Positions 1-5,600 of a stretch of DNA of 5,668 nucleotides are shown piece by piece (within the stretch, counting starts at the first letter, position 1; each line of letters opens with the position of its first letter). The DNA comes from Gammaproteobacteria bacterium (GTDB lineage Bacteria > Pseudomonadota > Gammaproteobacteria > Arenicellales > JAHEKD01). The translations under genes and the position numbers were made by a program. The notes under the pieces were generated by a model. That model did no database searches. It was not told where the DNA came from and saw nothing but the letters and a program-made list of their open reading frames with translations. The DNA lies in assembly GCA_024638545.1 (NCBI GenBank), contig JAHEKD010000192.1:1-5668 (forward strand). The letters run 5' to 3'.

Positions 1-2
1 GT

Positions 3-182
3 TTTACAACGCCCGAATTGAACGCCAGTGCAACCCAGCTGTTGAAGACATCCCTGCCTGCTGAATGCAGTGAGGGTTATTCAACCAGCAGAACCTGTGA
101 AATAGGCTTGTCCATGCACAGTGGCCGCTATTATAAATCGATTGTTTACCTGCTCGATGATAGCTCCAAAGCTTCAATTTAA
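3..182 (+). CDS. C-terminal end of an unidentified protein, 5' end outside the window
   Basis: An open frame runs from the window edge to a TAA at 180-182, giving 59 residues with no start inside the window. The peptide reads plausibly as protein. It has two cysteines (in AECSEG and SRTCEIG) and a tail HSGRYYKSIVYLLDD with alternating hydrophobic and polar residues, as in a closing beta strand. The minus-strand frame over the same bases (4-195) is rich in Trp, His and Cys and looks like a shadow, so I favour the plus strand. The two Cys could form a disulfide in an exported protein, but this is inference. I do not recognise the family, and so short a piece could be chance. Confidence 0.42.
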   Translation, partial: FTTPELNASATQLLKTSLPAECSEGYSTSRTCEIGLSMHSGRYYKSIVYLLDDSSKASI

Positions 183-293
183 TACAGATTGTCACTGTAG
201 AAATCCCGGTTTAAGAATCTCGCTGTCAGCAAAAAAGTTTAGCCGGCGCCAGATTATCGAATACAATAAAGCGAAATAATTTTAATTGTTACA

Positions 294-321
294 TTGACTC
301 GAAATGAGTACCCCATAAGAT
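294..321 (+). promoter_or_regulatory. candidate sigma-70 promoter for the DUF1330 gene
   Basis: TTGACT (294-299) matches the -35 consensus at five of six positions. It is followed after 16 bases by TAAGAT (316-321), four of six to TATAAT. Transcription would begin near 328, leaving a leader of about 75 bases before the DUF1330 start. The motif GAGTACC occurs at 306-312, inside the spacer, and again at 344-350, and might be a regulator half-site. The spacing is good but the -10 is weak. The rest of the 183-402 gap shows nothing else convincing. Confidence 0.38.
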
Positions 322-402
322 AGATTTATTTTAGTAATGATGCGAGTACCGGAAAATGGTTCTCAGCTCTTATCGGGCTTTTAATTATCTGGAGGAACCT
401 GC

Positions 403-693
403 ATGAGTGCCTACCTGATTGTCGACACAAAAGTTGAACACCCGGATGAATACGAAGAATATAAGAAATTAGCCAAACCCATCATTGAAAAATATGGTGG
501 TACATACCTTGCCCGGGGCGGTGAACTGGATATACGTGAAACAGATCTCTGGACACCCTCACGAATGGTCCTCGTTGAATTTCCAGACATGGTCAGCGCG
601 CGTGCGTTTGTTGATTCTGAGGAATACGCGCCCATAAGACCCATGCGCCGAAGAAATGCAAAATGCACTTTATTTTTGCTTGATGGAAACTAG
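403..693 (+). CDS. DUF1330 family protein
   Basis: This is a complete 96-residue cytosolic protein of the DUF1330 family, small dimeric alpha+beta (ferredoxin-like) proteins whose biochemical role is mostly unknown. Visible family features are the N-terminal strand AYLIVDTKV (3-11), the helix with DEYEEYKK (15-22), the GGTYLARGGE turn (32-41), the strand RMVLVEFPD (54-62), and the helix ending in SEEYAPIRPMRRR (72-84). The last strand is CTLFLLDG. Length is normal for the family. The start is well supported: GGAGGA at 391-396 lies 6 bases before the ATG. It appears to be a single-gene unit, because the next gene is 250 bases away with its own regulatory region. No signal peptide or membrane segment is seen. 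The family call is firm; the function is not known from sequence. Confidence 0.9.
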   Translation: MSAYLIVDTKVEHPDEYEEYKKLAKPIIEKYGGTYLARGGELDIRETDLWTPSRMVLVEFPDMVSARAFVDSEEYAPIRPMRRRNAKCTLFLLDGN

Positions 694-749
694 TTTATCT
701 CTGCCTGGATTGTAGCAAATCGTCAAGCAAGCTTAAGTAACAGCGAGCG

Positions 750-774
750 TTTGTATTGTGTATAACAATACAAA
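750..774. repeat. perfect 10-bp inverted repeat, operator-like
   Basis: TTTGTATTGT (750-759) is followed by a 5-base spacer GTATA and then ACAATACAAA (765-774), an exact inverted copy. It sits about 25 bases upstream of the candidate cyclase -35. No run of T follows on either strand, and the arms are AT-rich, so it does not look like an intrinsic terminator for the DUF1330 gene. Its size and symmetry fit a binding site for a dimeric repressor or activator. Which regulator would bind cannot be told. Confidence 0.5.
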
Positions 775-797
775 GGCCAACACACTGGCGGAATAAA

Positions 798-826
798 TTG
801 TCACATAGCCTTTAACTCGATAAAAC
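798..826 (+). promoter_or_regulatory. candidate sigma-70 promoter for the leader ORF and cyclase
   Basis: TTGTCA (798-803), five of six to the -35 consensus, is separated by 17 bases from TAAAAC (821-826), four of six to TATAAT. The predicted start near 833 gives a leader of about 45 bases before the small ORF at 878. The perfect inverted repeat at 750-774 lies just upstream, a position usual for activator sites. The prediction is by eye only. Confidence 0.35.
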
Positions 827-877
827 ACAGTATAAGAAACAGCTATTCATTCAGAGGATATTTTTACAAGGTAAACC

Positions 878-943
878 ATGAAGACCATTTTCAAACACGT
901 ATACGGAATATCCTTGTTTTATAACTCAAGACTCAAACCCTGA
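878..943 (+). CDS. 21-residue leader ORF overlapping the cyclase start
   Basis: A short frame begins with ATG at 878, preceded by AAGG (868-871) at a 6-base spacing, a good ribosome-binding arrangement. It encodes 21 residues starting MKTIFKHVYGIS, basic and aromatic, and ends in TGA at 941-943. The last A of that stop is the first base of the cyclase ATG (TGATG), the classic layout for termination-reinitiation coupling. The cyclase ATG itself has no Shine-Dalgarno sequence upstream, which supports translation through this leader. The peptide has no recognisable motif for attenuation. Only one member is seen, so conservation is untested and the peptide itself may have no function. Confidence 0.5.
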   Translation: MKTIFKHVYGISLFYNSRLKP

Positions 944-1851
944 TGTCACAACAGCCTTTAATTAGAAAACTTGCTGCAATTCTCTATGCAGATGTGGCTG
1001 GATACTGCCGTTTAACCCGCCAGGATGAAGTGTCGACTCACCATCAGGTAATGGATATTCTGGATTATGCCAGTGAAACTATCAACAACAGTGATGGCAC
1101 AGTCCTGCGTTATTCTGGTGATGCCATCCTTGCAGAGTTTCAAAGCGTAGTCGCCGCGATTGGGACGGCAGTAGAAATCCAGAACCAACTGTCTGAGCGC
1201 AACACCCAAAAAACTGAAGATGAAAAAATACGGGTTCGTATCGGGCTGAATTTAGGTGAAGTGATAGAAGATCGGGGAGAGATTTTCGATGATGGTGTCA
1301 ACCTGGCTGCGCGGCTTGAAGCCGCTGCCACACCCGGCGGGATTTGCATCTCGTCATTTGTGTATGACCAGATTGTTGACAAAGTCGAAATTGAATTTGA
1401 TGACCATGGTGAAGAAACCTTCAAAAATATTGATAAACCTGTGCAGATTTATCAATGGCACCCTGATCGGGTTACTAAAAATATTAAACCACAGGTCCTG
1501 CCTGGCAAATCAAAAAAGCCTTCGATAGCCGTGTTACCGTTAGCGAATATGAGCGGTGATCCCGAGCAGGAATTCTTTTGTGATGGTTTGACAGAGGACA
1601 TCATTACGGCACTATCTCGTTCCAGCTGGTTCAATGTCACATCGCGCAACTCAACATTCGCGTTTAAAGATGTTTCACATGATGTGCGCGAGGTGGCGCA
1701 GAAGTTAGGGGTTGGTGATGTCCTGGAAGGCAGTGTCCGAAGTCAAAGTGACCCGGTTCGCATTAACGTGCAATTAATCGATGCAATCAGTGGTAATCAC
1801 GTATGGGCGGAGTCTTTTAACCGGGAACGAGCGGATGAGTTTGCTGTATAG
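943..1851 (+). CDS. class III adenylate/guanylate cyclase with TolB-like domain, cut short by an amber codon
   Basis: The 302 residues cover a class III nucleotide cyclase domain (about 8-170) and a TolB-like domain (about 193-302, with PSIAVLPLANMSGDPEQEFFCDGLTEDI split across its start). The cyclase domain would make cAMP or cGMP from ATP or GTP. Both metal-binding Asp are present: D17 in ADVAGY and D60 in SGDAILAEF. Transition-state residues N120 and R124 (VNLAAR) are also kept. The two residues that normally set base specificity differ: R56 stands where Lys is usual, and E113 where Asp is usual. There is no signal peptide or membrane segment. The frame ends at TAG (1849-1851) inside a region that in relatives typically reads FAVQDEI, so this is a nonsense-interrupted gene whose reading frame continues to 2421. 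The ATG is chosen because upstream in-frame sequence meets TAA at 922-924. Translation is probably coupled to the leader ORF. Whether the truncated protein is made or active is unknown. Confidence 0.8.
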   Translation: MSQQPLIRKLAAILYADVAGYCRLTRQDEVSTHHQVMDILDYASETINNSDGTVLRYSGDAILAEFQSVVAAIGTAVEIQNQLSERNTQKTEDEKIRVRIGLNLGEVIEDRGEIFDDGVNLAARLEAAATPGGICISSFVYDQIVDKVEIEFDDHGEETFKNIDKPVQIYQWHPDRVTKNIKPQVLPGKSKKPSIAVLPLANMSGDPEQEFFCDGLTEDIITALSRSSWFNVTSRNSTFAFKDVSHDVREVAQKLGVGDVLEGSVRSQSDPVRINVQLIDAISGNHVWAESFNRERADEFAV

Positions 1852-2421
1852 GACGAGATAGCGCACCGTGTTGCATCCATTCTCAGTGAAACAATCTGGC
1901 AGAATGTTGCCAGGACGATTTCGCAAAAGCAACCAGAATCGTACGGTCCTTATGAGTATGCTTTTGTTGGTATCGAAGCGATTCATCATCTGGATCCTGA
2001 AAATATAAAAAAAGCCAAGGATCACCTCAACAGGGCGTTTGAGCTTGACTGCGATTTGATTCCCGGGCATTTAGGCCTGGGTTTTTGTTACTTATGCGAT
2101 TTGGCATTTTGGGACGACCCGACAGGTAATGCACTCAATAAAGCCTGTAATCATGCGCTTAAACTACAATATCTGGCGCCTGATGATGCACAGACTTACC
2201 GATTATCGAGCCGGGTCCTTACAGCGCAGCACAAGTTTGGCGAAGCTGGCGAATGTGTTGAAAGGGCACTACGAATATATCCTGATGACGGGGATATCAT
2301 CGCTAATAAGGGTGTCTTTTTGCTATTTACCAGTGATAGTAAAGAATCGATAAAGTGGTTTGATAAAGTACTGACGTTACATGCCGACACCCCATTAATC
2401 AGCATCCAAAATTGTCGGTGA
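1852..2421 (+). pseudogene. C-terminal TPR part of the cyclase, separated by the amber codon and truncated at its end
   Basis: This stretch continues the cyclase frame without a shift, starting DEIAHRVASILSE, and stays open for 189 codons to TGA at 2419-2421. It encodes the TPR-like helical region usual for these cyclase proteins: A-x-x-x-LNRAFELD and AGECVERALRIYPDDGDI look like TPR helices, and the frame ends near KWFDKVLTLHADTP. In relatives the sequence after ADTP continues with many more residues. Here it changes to LISIQNCR and stops, so the 3' end has been lost. Without readthrough, only an internal start such as the ATG at 2056 could express part of it, and I see no strong ribosome-binding site there. 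It is best treated as the second half of a pseudogene spanning 943-2421. The intact frame suggests a recent nonsense mutation, or a base-call error. Confidence 0.75.
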
Positions 2422-2431
2422 ACGAACTTAA

Positions 2432-2472
2432 GGGGAGTCGGTGACAAATGATTCTCATTCGTCACCGACCCC
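2432..2472. repeat. REP-like imperfect palindrome between convergent genes
   Basis: GGGG (2432-2435) pairs with CCCC (2469-2472), and TCGGTGAC (2438-2445) pairs with GTCACCGA (2461-2468), with the AG at 2436-2437 bulged. After one mismatch, AATGA (2447-2451) pairs with TCATT (2455-2459) around a 3-base loop. It lies 10 bases after the broken cyclase frame and 3 bases from the nfsA stop codon, so it may act as a bidirectional transcription stop or RNA-stabilising hairpin. There is no T-run, which argues against a standard intrinsic terminator. A stem ending in GGGG resembles the short palindromes mobilised by RAYT transposases. That assignment is inference. Confidence 0.6.
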
Positions 2473-2475
2473 AGT

Positions 2476-3213
2476 TTACTTCTGTAGAAATCCACGCTGC
2501 CTGAGAAACTCCTGCATGTGAACTCGTGATTCTTTACCCACCAGGGCCTTCATTTCCTCACTCCATGTGCTGTCCTTTTTACCACCCGTTCTTGTCTTAT
2601 AGTATTGACGTACAGTCTGGTCATAGCTGGAAACATTTTCCGGAAATACGCTGGCATCATATTGATTCGTCATCAACACTGCATTGAGCGGGAGTCGAGG
2701 TTTTACTTCAGGGTCCTGGTCGGGGTAGCCCAGGCAAAGTCCAAATACCGGATAGACATAATCAGGCAATCGGAGTAAATCAGCCACCTGTTGTGGATCG
2801 TTTCTTAAGCCGCCGATGTAGCAGATGCCCAGGCCGAGCGACTCTGCAGCAATAACCGTATTCTGCGCAGCCAGGGCAACGTCAACTGTGGCAATAATGA
2901 ATTGCTCGGTCATGCCTGCCGCGTAGGTGCCTCCCTGATTCTCACATGCCCATTTAGGACGATTCATGTCGGCACAATAAACGAGAAAAGCGCCAGAAGA
3001 GGCAACATACGACTGCCCCCCGGAAAGCTTGACCATTCGCGCACGTTTATTAATATCGGTCACATGCACCACAGTGACTGCCTGAACATTACTTGAAGTG
3101 GCGGCGGCCTGGCCACAAGCAATCAATGTCTCCAGGGTGGATTGTGGAATAGCCTGATTTGTAAATTTTCTGATGGAGCGATGCGCTAGTAGCTGCTCAA
3201 TAGTTTTGTTCAT
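2476..3213 (-). CDS. nfsA: NfsA-type oxygen-insensitive NADPH nitroreductase / flavin reductase
   Basis: The 245-residue cytosolic flavoprotein closely follows the E. coli NfsA pattern (about 240 residues). This family uses FMN and NADPH to reduce nitro compounds, quinones or flavins by two electrons. FMN-binding residues H11, R12, S13 and R15 in HRSIRKF sit at the same numbers as in E. coli. Further family blocks are TSSNVQ (40-45), LSGGQSYVA, the CADMNR segment, the helix AAQNTVIAAESLGLGICYIGG, FGLCLGYPDQDPEVKPRLP, and the C-terminal QYYKTRTG...WSEE...KESR. The Arg in YYKTR probably matches the NADPH-contacting Arg of E. coli. The ATG has no clear Shine-Dalgarno sequence. A weak promoter may lie upstream on this strand (-10 TCTAAT at 3233-3238, -35 TTCGCG at 3257-3262, 18-base spacer). 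The gene converges on the broken cyclase and is bracketed by two palindromes. Family identity is firm; the natural substrate is not knowable here. Confidence 0.93.
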   Translation of the reverse strand: MNKTIEQLLAHRSIRKFTNQAIPQSTLETLIACGQAAATSSNVQAVTVVHVTDINKRARMVKLSGGQSYVASSGAFLVYCADMNRPKWACENQGGTYAAGMTEQFIIATVDVALAAQNTVIAAESLGLGICYIGGLRNDPQQVADLLRLPDYVYPVFGLCLGYPDQDPEVKPRLPLNAVLMTNQYDASVFPENVSSYDQTVRQYYKTRTGGKKDSTWSEEMKALVGKESRVHMQEFLRQRGFLQK

Positions 3214-3296
3214 AATATAACGTTGAGTTGTGATTAGAAAGTGTCGATTTATTTAACGCGAATTCGGGATACTAACATCCTTTGGCTCAAGGCTTG

Positions 3297-3361
3297 AGGC
3301 GTAACCGGGGACAGACCACGGTTAATTATCAATTAACCGTGGTCTGTCCCCGGTTACGCCT
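3297..3361. repeat. long perfect palindrome, REP-like, 31-bp stem with 3-base loop
   Basis: The left arm (3297-3327) and right arm (3331-3361) are exact inverted copies around the loop ATC (3328-3330). The core of each arm is CCGGGGACAGACCACGG or its complement. A second tiny inverted repeat, CTCAAG/CTTGAG, lies next to the left end (3286-3298). The right arm ends at or just before the DUF1989 stop codon (3362-3364), so DUF1989 transcripts would fold into a very stable hairpin directly after translation ends. No T-run follows. GGGGACAGACC-type palindromes are, from my recollection, dispersed repeats in gammaproteobacteria linked to RAYT transposases. No transposase is in the window. Confidence 0.8.
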
Positions 3362-3964
3362 TCATCGACTTAGCCATTCCACTAGTACTGGTTTTGCCCT
3401 GCGGTCGGGACCATTAGTTAATGCGATGTCCATTGGGCACGAGGACAACACCAGTATGAGATCCTGCTCTGCCTGCAAAGTAATGCTTTCGCCGGCACGG
3501 ACCAGCGGTGGCTCAATGGAGAGTTTACCTTCTTCACTAATCCTTACATTCTCGAAAATATTAAAAGGGCTTGGAACTTCCGGTGGCTCAAGACCCAGTT
3601 CGGCTAATGCCTCTGTGAAATTGTCGATACAGTTTCTGTGGTAGCCCTCATGACCTAATAGTTGATATCTTTTTTTATCACAGGCAGACAGCAATAGATC
3701 GTGAATTCCCGGTGATGTATCTTCAATAACAGTGATCACCGGTCGGCGAAAATTCGAATATAAATGATCTCCGACTGCAGGAATAAGTTTCTCAAGACAT
3801 GATCGAGTGTGTTCCGTTGACAGGAATTCGTTGATATTAGACTGGCAAAATGCCCATGCATCGACTACCTGAGAACCCTCAAGATTAACTATCTGAATTT
3901 TCTCTTTGAAATTTAGTGAAAGGGCAGTGCCATGACCGCCCGGGATGGTTATCGGAGATTTCAT
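3362..3964 (-). CDS. DUF1989 family protein (urea carboxylase-associated family)
   Basis: This is a 200-residue cytosolic protein of the DUF1989 family. Family hallmarks are in order: IPGGHGTAL (7-15), VNLEGSQVVDAWAF (26-39), GDHLYSNFRRPVITVIEDTSPG (65-86, named by its ends), HDLLLSAC (88-95), HRNCIDNF (109-116), PSPFNIFENV (131-140), and SSCPMDIALTNG (174-185). Cys95, Cys112 and Cys176 fall in the three conserved Cys positions, which could bind metal (inference). Paired DUF1989 proteins form carboxyguanidine deiminase in guanidine breakdown beside urea carboxylase. Here there is one copy and no carboxylase or transporter, so that role is not supported. I chose the ATG at 3964 because GGAG lies 9 bases upstream and the conserved region begins right after it. 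ATG at 3979 and TTG at 4012 are in-frame alternatives. The TTG would sit almost on the predicted transcription start. Confidence 0.88.
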   Translation of the reverse strand: MKSPITIPGGHGTALSLNFKEKIQIVNLEGSQVVDAWAFCQSNINEFLSTEHTRSCLEKLIPAVGDHLYSNFRRPVITVIEDTSPGIHDLLLSACDKKRYQLLGHEGYHRNCIDNFTEALAELGLEPPEVPSPFNIFENVRISEEGKLSIEPPLVRAGESITLQAEQDLILVLSSCPMDIALTNGPDRRAKPVLVEWLSR

Positions 3965-4019
3965 CTGTGTATTCTCCATTTGCTTAAGTGAAAGGTGATA
4001 TCGCCAAACCAACAGGACA

Positions 4020-4049
4020 ACTATAAGGTTAATTGTAACCTACAGCGAA
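4020..4049 (-). promoter_or_regulatory. candidate DUF1989 promoter with an inverted repeat in its spacer
   Basis: On the minus strand TTCGCT (4049-4044) is a weak -35, followed by an 18-base spacer and TATAGT (4025-4020), five of six to the -10 consensus. The spacer contains AGGTTACAATTAACCT (4041-4026), with 6-base inverted arms around 4 bases, placed as an operator would be. The predicted start near 4013 leaves about 50 bases before the preferred ATG at 3964. The 3' end of a possible reading frame (4021-4222) overlaps this element, so one of the two calls may be wrong. Confidence 0.33.
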
Positions 4050-4222
4050 GGGTTCCATAAGATGTATAACCAGCTAAAGTATCGTGCGGTCTAAAGAATG
4101 TATAACCTGGATTTATTCGATAGCGCTCGTTCTCCTTTACTACGACAACAATGGCCTCGACTATGCCAGAACCAAATTGCTCAATAAATTTCCAAGGCAC
4201 GCTCCTTGACCTCAGCCGCCAT
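4021..4222 (-). pseudogene. frameshifted small minus-strand frame, possible gene remnant
   Basis: An ATG at 4222-4220 starts MAAEVKERA and would stop at 4181. A one-base shift near 4195 joins it to a frame that stays open to TAG at 4023-4021, reading WKFIEQFGSGIVEAIVVV and then NPGYTFFRPHDTLAGYT. The joined product is about 65 residues, with a natural mix of charged, aromatic and hydrophobic residues. The second frame is open from 4224 down, with no ATG of its own. A GTG at about 4200 has AAGGAG only one base upstream, too close for a good start. The frame ends 56 bases before the preferred DUF1989 ATG, on the same strand. I do not recognise a family. It could be a remnant, a small gene with a sequence error, or a chance open frame. 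Confidence 0.35.
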
Positions 4223-4224
4223 TT

Positions 4225-4497
4225 TTAGATAACAAAATTTATTGGCAAGGTATGTGGGACTTTAATTTTTCGAGGGAAATTTTAGTAATAATGATTTTTA
4301 TATTTGGAGTCCGGGTAAGATGATCATCCGGATACCGTTGGTAAGCCTGCAAGGATTTGGCTATAAAGCACACTTGTAATCATTACTTCCGGCGATCAGT
4401 TAACATTCAAGTTGCCGATACCGTGTTAATTGGATTGGCATTAAGATTGGACACAATACAGCGTTAAATATAAAAATTTTATTTATCAGGACAAAAA
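4225..4497. other. intergenic region without a recognisable gene
   Basis: No frame on either strand in this stretch has convincing coding character. It is AT-rich at 4261-4305. It holds a 10-base perfect palindrome GATGATCATC (4319-4328) and two copies of GATACCGT (4331-4338 and 4417-4424). The right end carries the candidate promoter and ribosome-binding site of the aldolase gene. Together with the weak frame at 4021-4222, this makes a 485-base gap between the DUF1989 TTG alternative and the aldolase start. Confidence 0.5.
4447..4474 (+). promoter_or_regulatory. candidate promoter of the threonine aldolase-like gene
   Basis: TATAAA (4469-4474) matches the -10 consensus at five of six positions, and TTGGAC (4447-4452) 16 bases upstream is a poor -35 (three of six). 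Transcription would start near 4481, giving a very short leader with AGGA (4488-4491) placed 6 bases before the ATG. An alternative -35, TTGGCA at 4435-4440, is better in sequence but lacks a good -10 at the right distance. Confidence 0.3.
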
Positions 4498-5517
4498 ATG
4501 GAAAAATACAGCTTTTTAGATGACTATAGTGAAGGTTGTCAGGCAAATATTCTCGAAGCAATGCAAAGCACAAATATGGCTCAGCAATCGGCGTATGGTA
4601 ATGATGATTATTCTAATCTGGCCAGGCGTTTAATTCGAAAACATCTTGATGGCGATTTTCCAATTTATTTTGTGGCCGGCGGCACGCTCGCCAATATTAT
4701 TATCATGTCCAGCACATTAAAATCTCACGAGGCGGTCATAGCTGCTGACAGTGGACACATAGTCGTCAGGGAAACGGGTGCGATTGAGGCAACCGGGCAT
4801 AAAATCATTACAGTACCTTCCGATGACGGCAAACTCACACCTGAGAGCATTGAACACACCCTGGCTGACAACGCCCATTTCCCGCATATGGCAAAACCAA
4901 GGTTAGTTTATATTTCTAATGCCACAGAAACCGGAACAGTGTATGCCAAGTCAGAATTATCGGCTCTATCGGTTATTTGCAAGTCAAATGATTTATTGCT
5001 GTTACTCGACGGTGCCAGGTTAGGCGCGGCACTCACCGCTAATATCAGCGATTTGACTCTCAAAGATATTGCCGAATTAACCGATATTTTCTGGATTGGT
5101 GGAACCAAAGCTGGTGCCTTAATCGGAGAAGCGATTGTTATTACTAACCCTAAACTAGCGATCGAGTTTGATTTTCATATTAAACAGCGTGGTGCGTTGC
5201 TCGCCAAGGGCCGTTTGTTAGGTCTTCAATTTACTGAATTGTTTAAGGATGATTTATTTTTTAAAAATTCCCGTCATGCCAACCTCATGGCACAAAAGCT
5301 CTCTGCAGGGCTTATCAAAAACGGGCATCGACTAATAGCAGAAACACAAAGTAATCAGATATTTGCCATTATGCCCAATGACCTGTTAGCAAAACTCAAC
5401 AAACGATTCTCATTTTACGTTTGGCGTAAATATAACGAAACAGACTCTGTAATTCGCCTGGTCACATCATGGGCCACTGATGAAAACAAAGTCAGTGAAT
5501 TTATCGCAGCAATTTGA
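4498..5517 (+). CDS. threonine aldolase / beta-eliminating lyase family protein, PLP-dependent
   Basis: The 339-residue protein is a fold-type I PLP enzyme of the beta-eliminating lyase (threonine aldolase-like) family, near full length for its subgroup. Such enzymes split L-threonine or related beta-hydroxy amino acids into glycine and an aldehyde. Key positions are FVAGGTLAN (58-66), the phosphate-binding loop; SGHI with H87, which would stack on PLP; E92 and GAIEATGH (94-101); LLDGARLGAAL with D171 and R174; and IGGTKAGAL, whose K204 is the predicted Schiff-base lysine. SNQIFAI and a final VTSWATDENKV close the small domain. It resembles the subgroup with DYSEG at the N terminus and GGTK at the active site rather than classic E. 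coli LtaE, so I leave the symbol blank and substrate preference open. The start is supported by AGGA 6 bases upstream. It stands alone on its strand; nothing nearby implies a pathway. Confidence 0.9.
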   Translation: MEKYSFLDDYSEGCQANILEAMQSTNMAQQSAYGNDDYSNLARRLIRKHLDGDFPIYFVAGGTLANIIIMSSTLKSHEAVIAADSGHIVVRETGAIEATGHKIITVPSDDGKLTPESIEHTLADNAHFPHMAKPRLVYISNATETGTVYAKSELSALSVICKSNDLLLLLDGARLGAALTANISDLTLKDIAELTDIFWIGGTKAGALIGEAIVITNPKLAIEFDFHIKQRGALLAKGRLLGLQFTELFKDDLFFKNSRHANLMAQKLSAGLIKNGHRLIAETQSNQIFAIMPNDLLAKLNKRFSFYVWRKYNETDSVIRLVTSWATDENKVSEFIAAI

Positions 5518-5600
5518 TTACACAATATAATTCAGTAACAGTTAGTTTTATTATTGATCGCAGAACCTAAAAATGGTAACTGTCACCGTAATTAAATCGC

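Noticed and set aside
4..195. Minus-strand frame of 63 codons at the window start
   Set aside because: Its residue content (many Trp, His, Cys) is typical of a shadow frame, and the plus-strand frame over the same bases reads better.
1140..1424. Minus-strand frame of 94 codons inside the cyclase domain
   Set aside because: The Ser-rich product is a mirror of conserved cyclase codons, with the motifs all on the plus strand.
2432..2472. Standard intrinsic terminator for nfsA or the cyclase
   Set aside because: The stem is stable but no T-run follows on either strand, so I call it a REP-like palindrome with possible termination activity.
2196..2495. Minus-strand frame of 99 codons over the TPR region
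   Set aside because: It is antisense to the cyclase TPR part, crosses the REP-like hairpin, and shows no domain.
3282..3644. Plus-strand open frame of 120 codons
   Set aside because: It runs through the long palindrome and then antisense to the strongly supported DUF1989 gene; its product is rich in Ser and Arg with no family resemblance.
4498..5517. Naming the PLP enzyme ltaE outright
   Set aside because: The GGTK active-site signature and N-terminal DYSEG point to a subgroup distinct from E. coli LtaE, so substrate preference and symbol are not secure.
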